11,180 nt of DNA from Blastocatellia bacterium (GCA_003488005.1 DNND01000109.1:1-11180), one strand, 5' to 3'; shown: positions 1 through 6,826, counted from the first letter of the stretch. Notes: a model not told the origin generated them from the letters alone. Made by a program: numbers and translations.

Positions 1-324
1 ATCATGAACATCATGCTGGTGTCAGTGACGGAAAGAACCAAAGAGATTGGCATACGCAAGTCGCTGGGCGCGCGGCGAGTTGATGTCCTTAAACAATTCC
101 TGGTGGAGGCCGTGACGTTGTCAGCGATCGGCGGCGCGGTCGGCGTACTGCTGGCTTGGATCGTCGGAATGATAATGACGGCAATCTTTTTCCCTACCTA
201 TCTATCGCTTGGCGCAATCCTGTTCACGATATTTGTGTCAGGTGGAATTGGCATTCTTTCGGGAGTGTTCCCGGCTTGGAAAGCGGCGCGACTCGATCCG
301 ATCGAAGCGCTGCGAGCGGACTGA
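1..324 (+). CDS. MacB/FtsX-type ABC transporter permease, C-terminal fragment (5' end outside window)
   Basis: This is the last ~108 codons of an inner-membrane permease of the MacB/FtsX superfamily, which couples a cytoplasmic ATPase to mechanical work on periplasmic substrates such as lipids, peptides or drugs. The reading frame is open from base 1, so the gene is cut by the window edge and is not a short gene starting at base 4. The fragment begins inside the family hallmark MNIMLVSVTERTKEIGIRK, the cytoplasmic coupling loop, followed by LGARR. Two hydrophobic membrane segments follow, then the typical ending PAWKAARLDPIEALRAD. It resembles the C-terminus of the next gene closely, so the two are tandem paralogues. 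An ATP-binding subunit would be expected further upstream. The substrate cannot be told from the sequence. Confidence 0.9.
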   Translation: MMNIMLVSVTERTKEIGIRKSLGARRVDVLKQFLVEAVTLSAIGGAVGVLLAWIVGMIMTAIFFPTYLSLGAILFTIFVSGGIGILSGVFPAWKAARLDPIEALRAD

Positions 325-328
325 CGGG

Positions 329-457
329 AAAGTCGGCAGTCGGCAGGGGCAGACGGCAGGAGCAAACGGCAGCGGCGGTCGCCAGGAACAGTAACGAACT
401 TAGGAGAAGCAGTATTTATTCTTATCCTGCCGACTGCTGCTGCTGACTGCCGACTTT
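329..457. repeat. Inverted repeat, 32-base arms, between the tandem permease genes
   Basis: Arms at 329-360 and 426-457 are reverse complements at 28 of 32 positions, separated by 65 bases. Both are made of the repeated word GTCGGCAG and its variants. The RNA could fold into a long GC-rich stem between the two co-directional permease genes, leaving the Shine-Dalgarno sequence at 476-480 free. There is no T-run after the right arm, so it is not a standard intrinsic terminator. It may be a mobile REP/MITE-like repeat or an mRNA-stabilising stem; the sequence does not decide. Confidence 0.75.
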
Positions 458-487
458 AACGGTCAACACCAATGTAAGGACAGTGTA

Positions 488-1744
488 ATGAAACTTATCC
501 GCAGCGATATTTACGAAAATCTCAAGATGGCCCTGGCCACCTTGCGCGCCAACAAACTGCGGTCTTTCCTGACGGTCTTTGGCGTGATGATTGGCGTGAT
601 CACCGTGATGTTGATCTCTTCAATCATCAGCGGCGTGGATACGGCGGTAAAAAAAGAACTCGAGTCTTACGGCACGAACTCGATCTTCATCAGCAAGTAT
701 AATCCGGGCATTCACATCGGAAGACTTTCGCGCGAAGAGCGAATGCGAAAAGATCTCACCTACGATGACGCGGTGGCATTAACGCAATTGCCGGCGGTCG
801 AGCTTTCGGTTCCCTTTCTCGACATCGGTAACAACTTCTTCGGACAGAAAATCCTGGTGTCGAGCCCCGGAAAGACTTCCGCTGCCGTTGCCTTGCAGGG
901 CACACTGCCGGATTTCGAACGCGCCGGAACGCAGATTATTAAGGAAGGACGATTCTTCACACAGTACGAAAATGACAACAACGAAGAGGTTGCGGTCGTA
1001 GGCTCGTCCGTAGGGCAGGATTTTTTTCCTTACGGATCGCCGGTGGGCCAGGAGATTGGAATCGGTGGACGGCAATTTCGCGTTGTCGGTGTTTTGGAAA
1101 AGCGCGAGCAGTTTCTGCTGGGCGGTGGCGACGATGATCAGAACAACATCATTTACGTGCCCTTCAACGTAGCTCGAAAACTTAAGCCCGGTTCCAACGA
1201 TGTCTACGTCCAGGCCGTGGCACGGAAGGGCATGATGGATGAAGCGTTGGATCAGATCACTGATCTATTGCGAGTGCGGCGGCAAGTGCCTTTTGGGAAG
1301 CCCGATAATTTTGGACTGCAAACAGCCGAGCTCTTCCTCAGTAGTTTTCGTTCGATCTTGAGCGGTGTGGCGATTGCGATGGTGGTCATTTCGTCAGTCG
1401 GTTTGATGGTTGGCGGCATCGGTGTGATGAATATCATGCTGGTTTCGGTTACCGAGCGAACACGCGAGATTGGTGTGCGCAAAGCTATCGGCGCTCGGCG
1501 CAGCGACATCATGTGGCAATTTTTGATCGAGGCCGCGACGCTCACCGGGTTCGGCGGGTTGGTTGGGCTATCAATCGGTTGGCTGCTGACTTTTCTGCTG
1601 CGTTTGTTGCTGCCCTCTTATGTGCCGCTGTGGGCGCCCATCGGCGGCTTTGTGGCGAGCGTGGGCATCGGTTTGATCTTTGGCCTGTGGCCGGCATGGA
1701 AAGCAGCGCGGCTGGATCCGATTGAGTCGCTGCGGTACGAGTAA
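488..1744 (+). CDS. MacB-type ABC transporter permease
   Basis: Complete 418-residue permease of the MacB/FtsX family, acting in the inner membrane with a separate ATPase. Residues ~10-50 form the N-terminal juxtamembrane helix and first membrane segment (RANKLRSFLTVFGVMIGV). Residues ~50-285 are the large periplasmic MacB-type core domain. Three membrane segments follow from ~290 on. The conserved coupling loop is SVTERTREIGVRKAIGARR (about 320-338), and the protein ends PAWKAARLDPIESLRYE. No ATPase domain is fused, unlike E. coli MacB. The start is supported by AAGGA at 476-480, seven bases before ATG. It lies 163 bases after a paralogous permease on the same strand, so the two probably form a heteromeric or duplicated exporter in one operon. 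The substrate is unknown. Confidence 0.93.
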   Translation: MKLIRSDIYENLKMALATLRANKLRSFLTVFGVMIGVITVMLISSIISGVDTAVKKELESYGTNSIFISKYNPGIHIGRLSREERMRKDLTYDDAVALTQLPAVELSVPFLDIGNNFFGQKILVSSPGKTSAAVALQGTLPDFERAGTQIIKEGRFFTQYENDNNEEVAVVGSSVGQDFFPYGSPVGQEIGIGGRQFRVVGVLEKREQFLLGGGDDDQNNIIYVPFNVARKLKPGSNDVYVQAVARKGMMDEALDQITDLLRVRRQVPFGKPDNFGLQTAELFLSSFRSILSGVAIAMVVISSVGLMVGGIGVMNIMLVSVTERTREIGVRKAIGARRSDIMWQFLIEAATLTGFGGLVGLSIGWLLTFLLRLLLPSYVPLWAPIGGFVASVGIGLIFGLWPAWKAARLDPIESLRYE

Positions 1745-1749
1745 GCCTT

Positions 1750-1859
1750 AAGGGTGTAGGGGTTTGGGTGTAGGGTTTAACAAAGGCAAAGACTCGATAC
1801 CTACACCCAAACCCCTACGCCCCTTTTCCTACACCCTACACCCTAACCCCTACACCCTT
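1750..1859. repeat. Branched inverted repeat (one left arm, two right arms) between convergent genes
   Basis: The left arm at 1750-1775 (AAGGGTGTAGGGGTTTGGG...) can pair with either of two right arms. The first, at 1800-1825, contains ACCCAAACCCCTAC. The second, at 1834-1859, contains ACCCTAACCCCTACACCC. Each right arm is a near-perfect complement, so the RNA could form mutually exclusive hairpins. The element fills the gap between the convergent permease (+) and YIP1-family (-) genes and could serve as a bidirectional transcript end. It ends CCCTTTTCTC on the plus strand, a short T-run only. Confidence 0.75.
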
Positions 1860-1864
1860 TTCTC

Positions 1865-2671
1865 TTACATCGCGCCGCCGGTAATACTCGCGAAAGCGCA
1901 GCGCATGATCACTCCGATAATCCAAATAGTCAGCACAATTCCCCAAGCAGCGCCTGAAGACATCTTGCCGACTTTCTTCAATCCCAAAGCCGCCAGAAAT
2001 AATCCGTAAAACGCAAAGAGGTCGATTGAACTCAACAACGTTCCCATCACCGGCGCTGCCTTTGAGTCAATCAACAAGCCCAGGTTCGCCTGGACCAAGC
2101 CGCGCCGCGAAGCGTGCACAATGTCGTAATCGTCCGGCGACTTCAGAAACAGCAGAATAATATTCAAAAGCATCGAAATAACTATCGGCGGCATGCTCGA
2201 GTAAGTCCAAACTGACAGCGCCTGTTTGTAGCGGAGCTGGCGGCCCATCAACATTGAGCCAAGCAGGTACAAGGCCGCGCCGACTGCGATGATGAGCGCC
2301 ACGACGATGATCGGCGAGACGTAGTAGATGGCTTTGACCACCGGACTGGTCTGCACGCGGATCGCCTGCTCCTTCTGCTCCGGAGTCATTTGCGCTGACT
2401 GCGGCGAGCTTTCTATAGCTTCCGTTACCATTCGCTCAAAGCCAACGCGTTGAAAAAACAGCGTCGTAAACGCGAGCAGGAAAATGGTGGAGACGATTGC
2501 TGCCGCGAGAAAGCGCGGACGTTCGCGCAAAGACTCGAACACACGGCTGGGCTCAAAGAAAATGCCGGTTAGAGTTTGTCCCGTCGACATGGTTGCTGCG
2601 CCTGTCGTTTCGGAAACCGGCTGCGAGGGTGGCGGTGGTGGCACAAAGTCGTTGCTGTTGGGATCGCTCAT
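1865..2671 (-). CDS. YIP1-family integral membrane protein
   Basis: A 268-residue membrane protein. Residues 1-30 are a Pro/Ser/Thr-rich, probably disordered tail with a five-proline run at 11-15. The stretch FFEPSRVFESLRERPRF (38-54) matches the conserved entry motif of bacterial Yip1-domain proteins. About five hydrophobic segments follow, near 54-73, 115-142, 160-178, 210-230 and 240-262, with a soluble loop between the first two. Bacterial YIP1 proteins have no settled biochemical role; eukaryotic relatives act in membrane trafficking. The start is firm: GGAGG at 2680-2684 lies eight bases before ATG. It converges with the permease operon and lies downstream of the oppD/oppF-like genes, with a 219-base gap that contains an inverted repeat. 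It is probably transcribed on its own. Confidence 0.85.
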   Translation of the reverse strand: MSDPNSNDFVPPPPPSQPVSETTGAATMSTGQTLTGIFFEPSRVFESLRERPRFLAAAIVSTIFLLAFTTLFFQRVGFERMVTEAIESSPQSAQMTPEQKEQAIRVQTSPVVKAIYYVSPIIVVALIIAVGAALYLLGSMLMGRQLRYKQALSVWTYSSMPPIVISMLLNIILLFLKSPDDYDIVHASRRGLVQANLGLLIDSKAAPVMGTLLSSIDLFAFYGLFLAALGLKKVGKMSSGAAWGIVLTIWIIGVIMRCAFASITGGAM

Positions 2672-2838
2672 TTGTTAATCCTCCGTTTGTTGAGAGAGGA
2701 CGGGGAGACAAACATCCGTCCGATTCCAAAGAATATTGCTAGTTACGGCGATGATACGCGAAGTTCCTCTGCGAAGTTTCAAGGCGGAACTCAGCTTCAT
2801 TTCAGCCAGACTAATCTAATCGTGGCCGCCTGACCCGA

Positions 2839-2911
2839 AGTTCAGAGTACAAGCTTTAGCTTGCGGCTTCGGCCTGTTCAAAACCTCAACCTAAAGGCTG
2901 GACTCTGAACT
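2839..2911. repeat. Inverted repeat whose right arm is the 3' end of oppF
   Basis: Arms at 2839-2859 (AGTTCAGAGTACAAGC...) and 2891-2911 (...GGACTCTGAACT) are reverse complements at 18 of 21 positions, with a 31-base loop containing GCGGCTTCGGCC. The right arm, read on the minus strand, is exactly the last six sense codons plus the TAG stop of the oppF-like gene. The stem could shape the 3' end of that transcript, but no T-run typical of an intrinsic terminator follows it. It looks like a dispersed palindromic element that inserted at, and now supplies, the gene's end. Confidence 0.7.
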
Positions 2912-3925
2912 ACTAGCTTTGTCCCACCCGGGTACGCGAATGCAGGCCACACTATGTCCCGGCAAGACTTCGCGTAACTCTGGATCGATTTGCGCGCACT
3001 CGTCAATAGCGATTGGACAGCGTGTACGAAAGCGGCAGCCGGACGGCGGATTGATCGGCGTGGGCACGTCGCCCCCCAGCACAATGCGTTCGCGTTTGTG
3101 TTTTGGATCGGGAATTGGAATGGCGGAAAGCAACGCCTTCGTATAAGGGTGCAATGGCTGCGCGTAGAGGTCCGCTGCGGTAGCAATTTCAACGATGCGG
3201 CCGAGATACATTACCGCGACACGGTTTGAGATGTGTTCGACAACCGCCAAGCCGTGTGAAATAAAAAGATAAGCAAGCTTGTATTCCTTCTGTAGATCCT
3301 GAAGCAGGTTGACTACCTGGGCTTGCACTGAAACGTCGAGCGCCGAAACGGGTTCATCCGCGACAATCAGTTTGGGATTGAGTGCCAGGGTTCGCGCGAC
3401 GCCAATGCGTTGACGTTGCCCGCCGGAAAACTCATGCGCATAACGCTTGCTGTAATCGGGATTCAAACCGACCCGCTTCAGCAGTTCCGCGACTCGTTCG
3501 CGTCTTTCTTTCTTGGTGCCTATGTTGTGAATGACGAGCGGCTCGCCGACGATGCTGCCAACTTTCATGCGCGGGTTTAGTGAGGCATAAGGATCCTGAA
3601 ACACAATCTGCATCTCGCGGCGCAGCTCGCGCAGTTCATGCTTGCCGAGTGAAACTACATCGCGCCCTTCAAACGTTATCTCGCCGGCAGTTGGCTCGAT
3701 CAAACGCAAAAGACAACGCCCGACGGTTGATTTGCCGCAGCCCGACTCGCCGACCAACCCCAATGTCTCGCCGCGAAAGATTTCAAACGACACGCCATCG
3801 ACAGCGCGCACCACATCGTCGCTGCCCTCAACGGGAAAATGCTTTACCAGTCCCTTTACCTTGACGAGTGTGTCGCGTGAGCTTGTAGGTGACATTAGTT
3901 GAGCTGTTTGAAATGAATTTTCCAT
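2891..3925 (-). CDS. Oligopeptide/dipeptide ABC transporter ATP-binding protein, OppF/DppF-like
   Basis: A 344-residue cytoplasmic ATPase that would power peptide (or nickel/sugar-oligomer) import as the partner of the OppD-like protein encoded just upstream. Visible motifs: Walker A GESGCGKST (59-67), Q-loop glutamine 110, signature FSGGQRQR (166-173), Walker B LIVADE (186-191), and switch histidine 224. The residue after that histidine is Gly (SHGL) where the family usually has Asp. The C-terminal oligopeptide domain has cysteines 297, 303, 310 and 328. The N-terminus is uncertain: neither the ATG at 3925, which lies in an inverted repeat, nor the ATG at 3895 (residue 11) has a clear Shine-Dalgarno sequence. 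The later start is a reasonable alternative. The final codons lie in another repeat. No OppA, OppB or OppC gene is in the window. Confidence 0.9.
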   Translation of the reverse strand: MENSFQTAQLMSPTSSRDTLVKVKGLVKHFPVEGSDDVVRAVDGVSFEIFRGETLGLVGESGCGKSTVGRCLLRLIEPTAGEITFEGRDVVSLGKHELRELRREMQIVFQDPYASLNPRMKVGSIVGEPLVIHNIGTKKERRERVAELLKRVGLNPDYSKRYAHEFSGGQRQRIGVARTLALNPKLIVADEPVSALDVSVQAQVVNLLQDLQKEYKLAYLFISHGLAVVEHISNRVAVMYLGRIVEIATAADLYAQPLHPYTKALLSAIPIPDPKHKRERIVLGGDVPTPINPPSGCRFRTRCPIAIDECAQIDPELREVLPGHSVACIRVPGWDKASSSESSL

Positions 3926-4088
3926 TTACCATTTACCATTTCGCATTTGCTATCGAAGCGCAAACCAGACGCTGAATTCTAAATCCGCGATTGTCCCTGT
4001 CCACGTTTTTCGTGGCGGCTGAACAGTAACTGAAATATCAGCTACCGAATATCTGCGATGGCAAATGAAAAATGGTAAATGGTAAATG
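3923..4088. repeat. Inverted repeat with TTTACCA/TGGTAAA words spanning the oppD-oppF gap
   Basis: Arms at 3923-3950 and 4061-4088 are reverse complements at 26 of 28 positions. They are built from two to three copies of the 7-base word ATTTACC on the left and GGTAAAT on the right. The outer end of the left arm is the CAT that encodes the first ATG of the oppF-like gene. The 110-base loop also holds a small perfect hairpin (CCACG-TTTTT-CGTGG, 4001-4015). Nothing else is recognisable in this 176-base gap. Confidence 0.75.
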
Positions 4089-4101
4089 GTAAATCGTCTT
4101 T

Positions 4102-5127
4102 TTAGAGCTGTTTCGACTCGCCTTCAACTTGATGGTCCGCAGCCACAGCCGCCGCCAAATCAAACAACACGCAGCGCACTTTCACTCCACCTTCAAGATC
4201 ATAAAGCGGTATCTCTTCCGTTGTGCAGCGCGGCAGGCGATACGGACAGCGCGGCGCGAAATGACAACCGGGCGGCAGATCAGTCGGACTCGGCACCGTA
4301 CCTTCAATAGTCTCCAGGCGTTCAGCTTTAGTCGCAAGCGCACTGGTGAGTTTGGGAACTGAACGCAGCAGGCCTTCAGTGTAGGGATGCCGCGGGCGCG
4401 CGAACAATTCTTCAACCGGCGACTCTTCAACGATGCGGCCGGTGTACATCACCGCAACTCGATCGGCAACTTCAGCGACGACGCCAAGATCGTGAGTTAT
4501 TAATAGCACCGCCAACTCGCGATTCTTTCTTAACTCATTCAACAACTCAAGAATTTGCGCCTGGATGGTGACGTCCAACGCTGTCGTCGGCTCGTCGGCA
4601 ATCAAAAGTTTTGGATCACAAGCCAGCGCCATCGCAATCATCACACGCTGGCGCATGCCGCCCGAAAGTTGATGCGGATAATCCTTAATGCGTCGGGCTG
4701 GATCGGGAATCGAGACTTCGCGCATCGCCTCGATAGCCGCTTCGCGCGCTGCTTTACGCGAAAGTTTGCGGTGCAGTCGCAGCGCTTCGGCAATCTGCTC
4801 GCCGACAGTGAAGACCGGGTTCAGCGAAGTCATTGGATCCTGAAAGATCATCGCAATGTCGTCGCCCCGAATCGCCCGCATCTCTCTGTCAGACAGTTTG
4901 AGCAAGTTCTTGCCGTCAAAACTAATCTCACCGCCAACAATTTTTCCCGGCGGCGCGATCAGACGCATGATCGACAGAGCAGTTATCGACTTGCCGCAGC
5001 CAGATTCGCCAACCAGCCCCAGCAACTCGCCACGATCTAAATAAAAACTTACGCCGTCAACCGCGCGCACCAACCCGGCGCGCGTAGGAAAGTGCGTTTG
5101 CAGGTTATTAACTTCGAGCAGATGCAT
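4102..5127 (-). CDS. Oligopeptide/dipeptide ABC transporter ATP-binding protein, OppD/DppD-like
   Basis: A 341-residue cytoplasmic ATPase of the peptide/nickel importer family. Motifs: Walker A GESGCGKS (40-47), Q-loop glutamine 96 in FQDPMTSLNP, signature LSGGMRQR (154-161), Walker B LLIADE (174-179), and switch histidine 212 in THDL. The C-terminal domain contains PPGCHFAPRCPYRLPRC and four cysteines (288, 294, 301, 319) with the same spacing as in the OppF-like partner. In some homologues such cysteines are reported to hold a [4Fe-4S] cluster. The start is supported by AGAAGG at 5138-5143, ten bases upstream. It begins 14 bases after the TOPRIM-like gene and precedes the OppF-like gene, so the two ATPases probably form one heterodimer. 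The permeases must be encoded elsewhere. Confidence 0.92.
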   Translation of the reverse strand: MHLLEVNNLQTHFPTRAGLVRAVDGVSFYLDRGELLGLVGESGCGKSITALSIMRLIAPPGKIVGGEISFDGKNLLKLSDREMRAIRGDDIAMIFQDPMTSLNPVFTVGEQIAEALRLHRKLSRKAAREAAIEAMREVSIPDPARRIKDYPHQLSGGMRQRVMIAMALACDPKLLIADEPTTALDVTIQAQILELLNELRKNRELAVLLITHDLGVVAEVADRVAVMYTGRIVEESPVEELFARPRHPYTEGLLRSVPKLTSALATKAERLETIEGTVPSPTDLPPGCHFAPRCPYRLPRCTTEEIPLYDLEGGVKVRCVLFDLAAAVAADHQVEGESKQL

Positions 5128-5137
5128 CTAGCTGTAA

Positions 5138-5143
5138 CCTTCT
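5138..5143 (-). promoter_or_regulatory. Ribosome binding site of the oppD-like gene, overlapping the upstream stop codon
   Basis: AGAAGG on the minus strand lies ten bases before the oppD-like ATG, and its first two bases are the last two of the TAG stop (5142-5144) of the TOPRIM-like gene. Ribosomes ending there would be next to this site, so coupled translation and co-transcription are plausible. Confidence 0.6.
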
Positions 5144-5777
5144 ATTCCGACCATCCACGTACATCTAATAAAAGGCACCCAAACCCAATTGGGAACAATT
5201 GTTCTAATAATTCAATATTGTCCGCCAGTCGCGTTGCGGCCAAGACAGCTGCCTCAGTTTCCACTAACAAGCTCGGCTGATATGAACCATACACATCTGC
5301 TTTTAGGGATCGCTTGTCGTACGTAGTTCTTTCGCCTCCAAGCCTGCGAACCCAAGTGGCTTCATTTACGTGAGGATCAAGACCGCATCTGTACCAAGCT
5401 TCGATTGCTTGTACCGCCAGCCCCAAACCAGTTTTTAGTGACGCCCTGTTAGGGACAGCCCGAACCCTGCTTAATGCGCGGTCCACCGTGGTACGCAACC
5501 GACAGAGCCGGCACTTAGTGTTCTCCACTTGCAACGCGTCGTGGAAGTCCTGATGGACCGGAGACTCATCCGAATCTACCACCACGACTAACGCTTCGAC
5601 GTCAGTGCCGTAATGCAGAGCATTGACGATGTTTGGAAGGAGTTCAAAAACCCTAGTCCAACCGTGCGGACGGGTTCGTACTGGGTAGAGATCCGAATCG
5701 GTCCCGATGATCGCGTCGATCAGGATATTGATCGCTGCTTCATCAGCTGGAGACTCACTAACCACAGCTATCTTCAT
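5142..5777 (-). CDS. TOPRIM-like protein (DUF4276-like), partner of the adjacent AAA ATPase
   Basis: A 211-residue soluble protein without signal peptide or membrane segment. The N-terminus is a beta strand followed by SESPADE (7-13), placing Glu8, Asp12 and Glu13 where TOPRIM domains carry their first acidic motif. A hydrophobic strand then runs into VVVVDSDES (64-72), giving the DxD pair Asp68/Asp70. Later motifs are QAIEAWY (123-129; Glu126, Trp128) and a C-terminal segment with KRSLKADVYG. This order fits DUF4276-type proteins, distant TOPRIM relatives that are commonly paired with AAA ATPases. If active it would be a metal-dependent nuclease controlled by its partner. The CxxC at 89-92 is of unknown meaning. 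It starts inside the ATPase gene's stop (ATGA) with no good ribosome site of its own, so translation is probably coupled. The family call is from motifs only. Confidence 0.75.
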   Translation of the reverse strand: MKIAVVSESPADEAAINILIDAIIGTDSDLYPVRTRPHGWTRVFELLPNIVNALHYGTDVEALVVVVDSDESPVHQDFHDALQVENTKCRLCRLRTTVDRALSRVRAVPNRASLKTGLGLAVQAIEAWYRCGLDPHVNEATWVRRLGGERTTYDKRSLKADVYGSYQPSLLVETEAAVLAATRLADNIELLEQLFPIGFGCLLLDVRGWSE

Positions 5778-6799
5778 GGGCTTGACGGTACTCCGCCAAG
5801 AATCCCGCTAAACCAAATATCGCCCAATGGCGCGCCTTCAAGAAGTTCGGTAATGTGAGGTTTTTCCGAAAGGCGCTCGAAATGAGCACCCTGCTCATCT
5901 TTGTGAGCTATTACGATTTGTTCCGGATGTTCCTTATACAGGTCTAAAAGATACGGGGAATGCGTCGTCGCGATCACCTGAACAGGCGGACGCGTTTCGC
6001 TATATTCCTCAGGAAAGGCCAATCGGTACATGGCGTCTCTGATCTCTCTCAGGAGTCTGGGATGAATGCCACGATCCGGTTCTTCAAAACAGACGATTGA
6101 TGGAGGCGCTGGCAGGTACGCTAATGTCAAGAAGGCTAGAGCAAAGAGAGTTCCCTGGGAAAGGTCACAAGCACGATATTGGTGTTGTGCTGTTTTGGTC
6201 CGTAGCAGGAAAGTCTTCTCGCCAGCCGCAGGGGTTTCAAATAGAACTCGATCAAATTCCGGGAGCCAGTGGGTGAGTTCCCGGTTAAGCTTTTCGAATC
6301 TCTCTGGGTGGCTGTCTCGCAATGCATCGAGCACGGCGGCGAGTCTAGATCCATCCGACCCAAGTTCAGGATGCGGTTCAGTTTGCACAGTTCTTGCTAT
6401 CGCCTCCGCTTCAAACGAAAAGATTCTAAAACTCTTCAACATGTTCCACACGGAGTCTTGAAACGAATGATCGTGACTGCCTTGGGTGAACAGCGGTCCC
6501 ATTGTGGTAAAGCCGCCGTTATTGATCTCTCGCCAACCCGACTCGGTTGTGGTTTCCACCCCGGCGATTGACCAATTTATTGAAACCTTAACGAGGGTCT
6601 CGGAAGTCAGGTCTAATCCAGCGGTGGCGATTCTCTCAAGTGTATATTCCTCCGCGCGTGGATCGGAGGCAAAACGAAGCGCCTGCATAGCCGTGCTCTT
6701 ACCACTTCCGTTAGGGCCCACGATTAAAGTAAACGGACCCAATGGTAGAATCGCGCTTCGCAGAGCTTTAAAATTCTCAAAGTGTACAGACTTGATCAT
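5774..6799 (-). CDS. AAA family ATPase, RecF/OLD-like (AAA_21 type)
   Basis: A 341-residue ABC/SMC-type ATPase. It opens MIKSVHFENFKALRSA, the usual first strand of RecF/OLD ATPases, followed by Walker A GPNGSGKST (28-36). It has a middle helical insertion (~75-205), signature LSQGT (213-217), Walker B SIVCFEE (234-240), GIHP (244-247) and switch histidine 280 in TTHSPYLLD. It ends with GDIWFSGILGG (326-336), a C-terminal motif common in this predicted-ATPase group. No TOPRIM domain is fused; the next gene supplies one. The start at 6799 is preferred over the in-frame ATG at 6883 because GGAGG lies five bases upstream of it and the family's first strand starts there. By analogy with OLD, Gabija and PARIS, it may sense or bind DNA and control the TOPRIM partner in phage defence; this is inference. 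Confidence 0.88.
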   Translation of the reverse strand: MIKSVHFENFKALRSAILPLGPFTLIVGPNGSGKSTAMQALRFASDPRAEEYTLERIATAGLDLTSETLVKVSINWSIAGVETTTESGWREINNGGFTTMGPLFTQGSHDHSFQDSVWNMLKSFRIFSFEAEAIARTVQTEPHPELGSDGSRLAAVLDALRDSHPERFEKLNRELTHWLPEFDRVLFETPAAGEKTFLLRTKTAQHQYRACDLSQGTLFALAFLTLAYLPAPPSIVCFEEPDRGIHPRLLREIRDAMYRLAFPEEYSETRPPVQVIATTHSPYLLDLYKEHPEQIVIAHKDEQGAHFERLSEKPHITELLEGAPLGDIWFSGILGGVPSSP

Positions 6800-6804
6800 C
6801 CCTA

Positions 6805-6809
6805 CCTCC
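6805..6809 (-). promoter_or_regulatory. Ribosome binding site that fixes the ATPase start
   Basis: Perfect GGAGG on the minus strand, five bases before the ATG at 6799-6797. The upstream in-frame ATG at 6883 has nothing similar, so this site decides the start in favour of the 341-residue form. Confidence 0.8.
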
Positions 6810-6826
6810 GAATCGTCAACTTCGAA

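Noticed and set aside
1..324. Short permease fragment as a pseudogene
   Set aside because: The frame is open through base 1 and simply runs off the window; nothing shows it to be broken.
1750..1859. Telomere-like TTTAGGG/CCCTAAA words
   Set aside because: The words are not in a uniform tandem array and are arranged as inverted arms between bacterial genes.
3923..4095. Short direct repeats resembling a CRISPR array (ATTTACC / GGTAAAT)
   Set aside because: The units are 7 bases, adjacent with no spacers, and belong to the arms of one inverted repeat.
4555..5040. 161-codon plus-strand open frame
   Set aside because: Lies wholly antisense to the oppD-like gene, whose motifs are intact; it has no recognisable domain.
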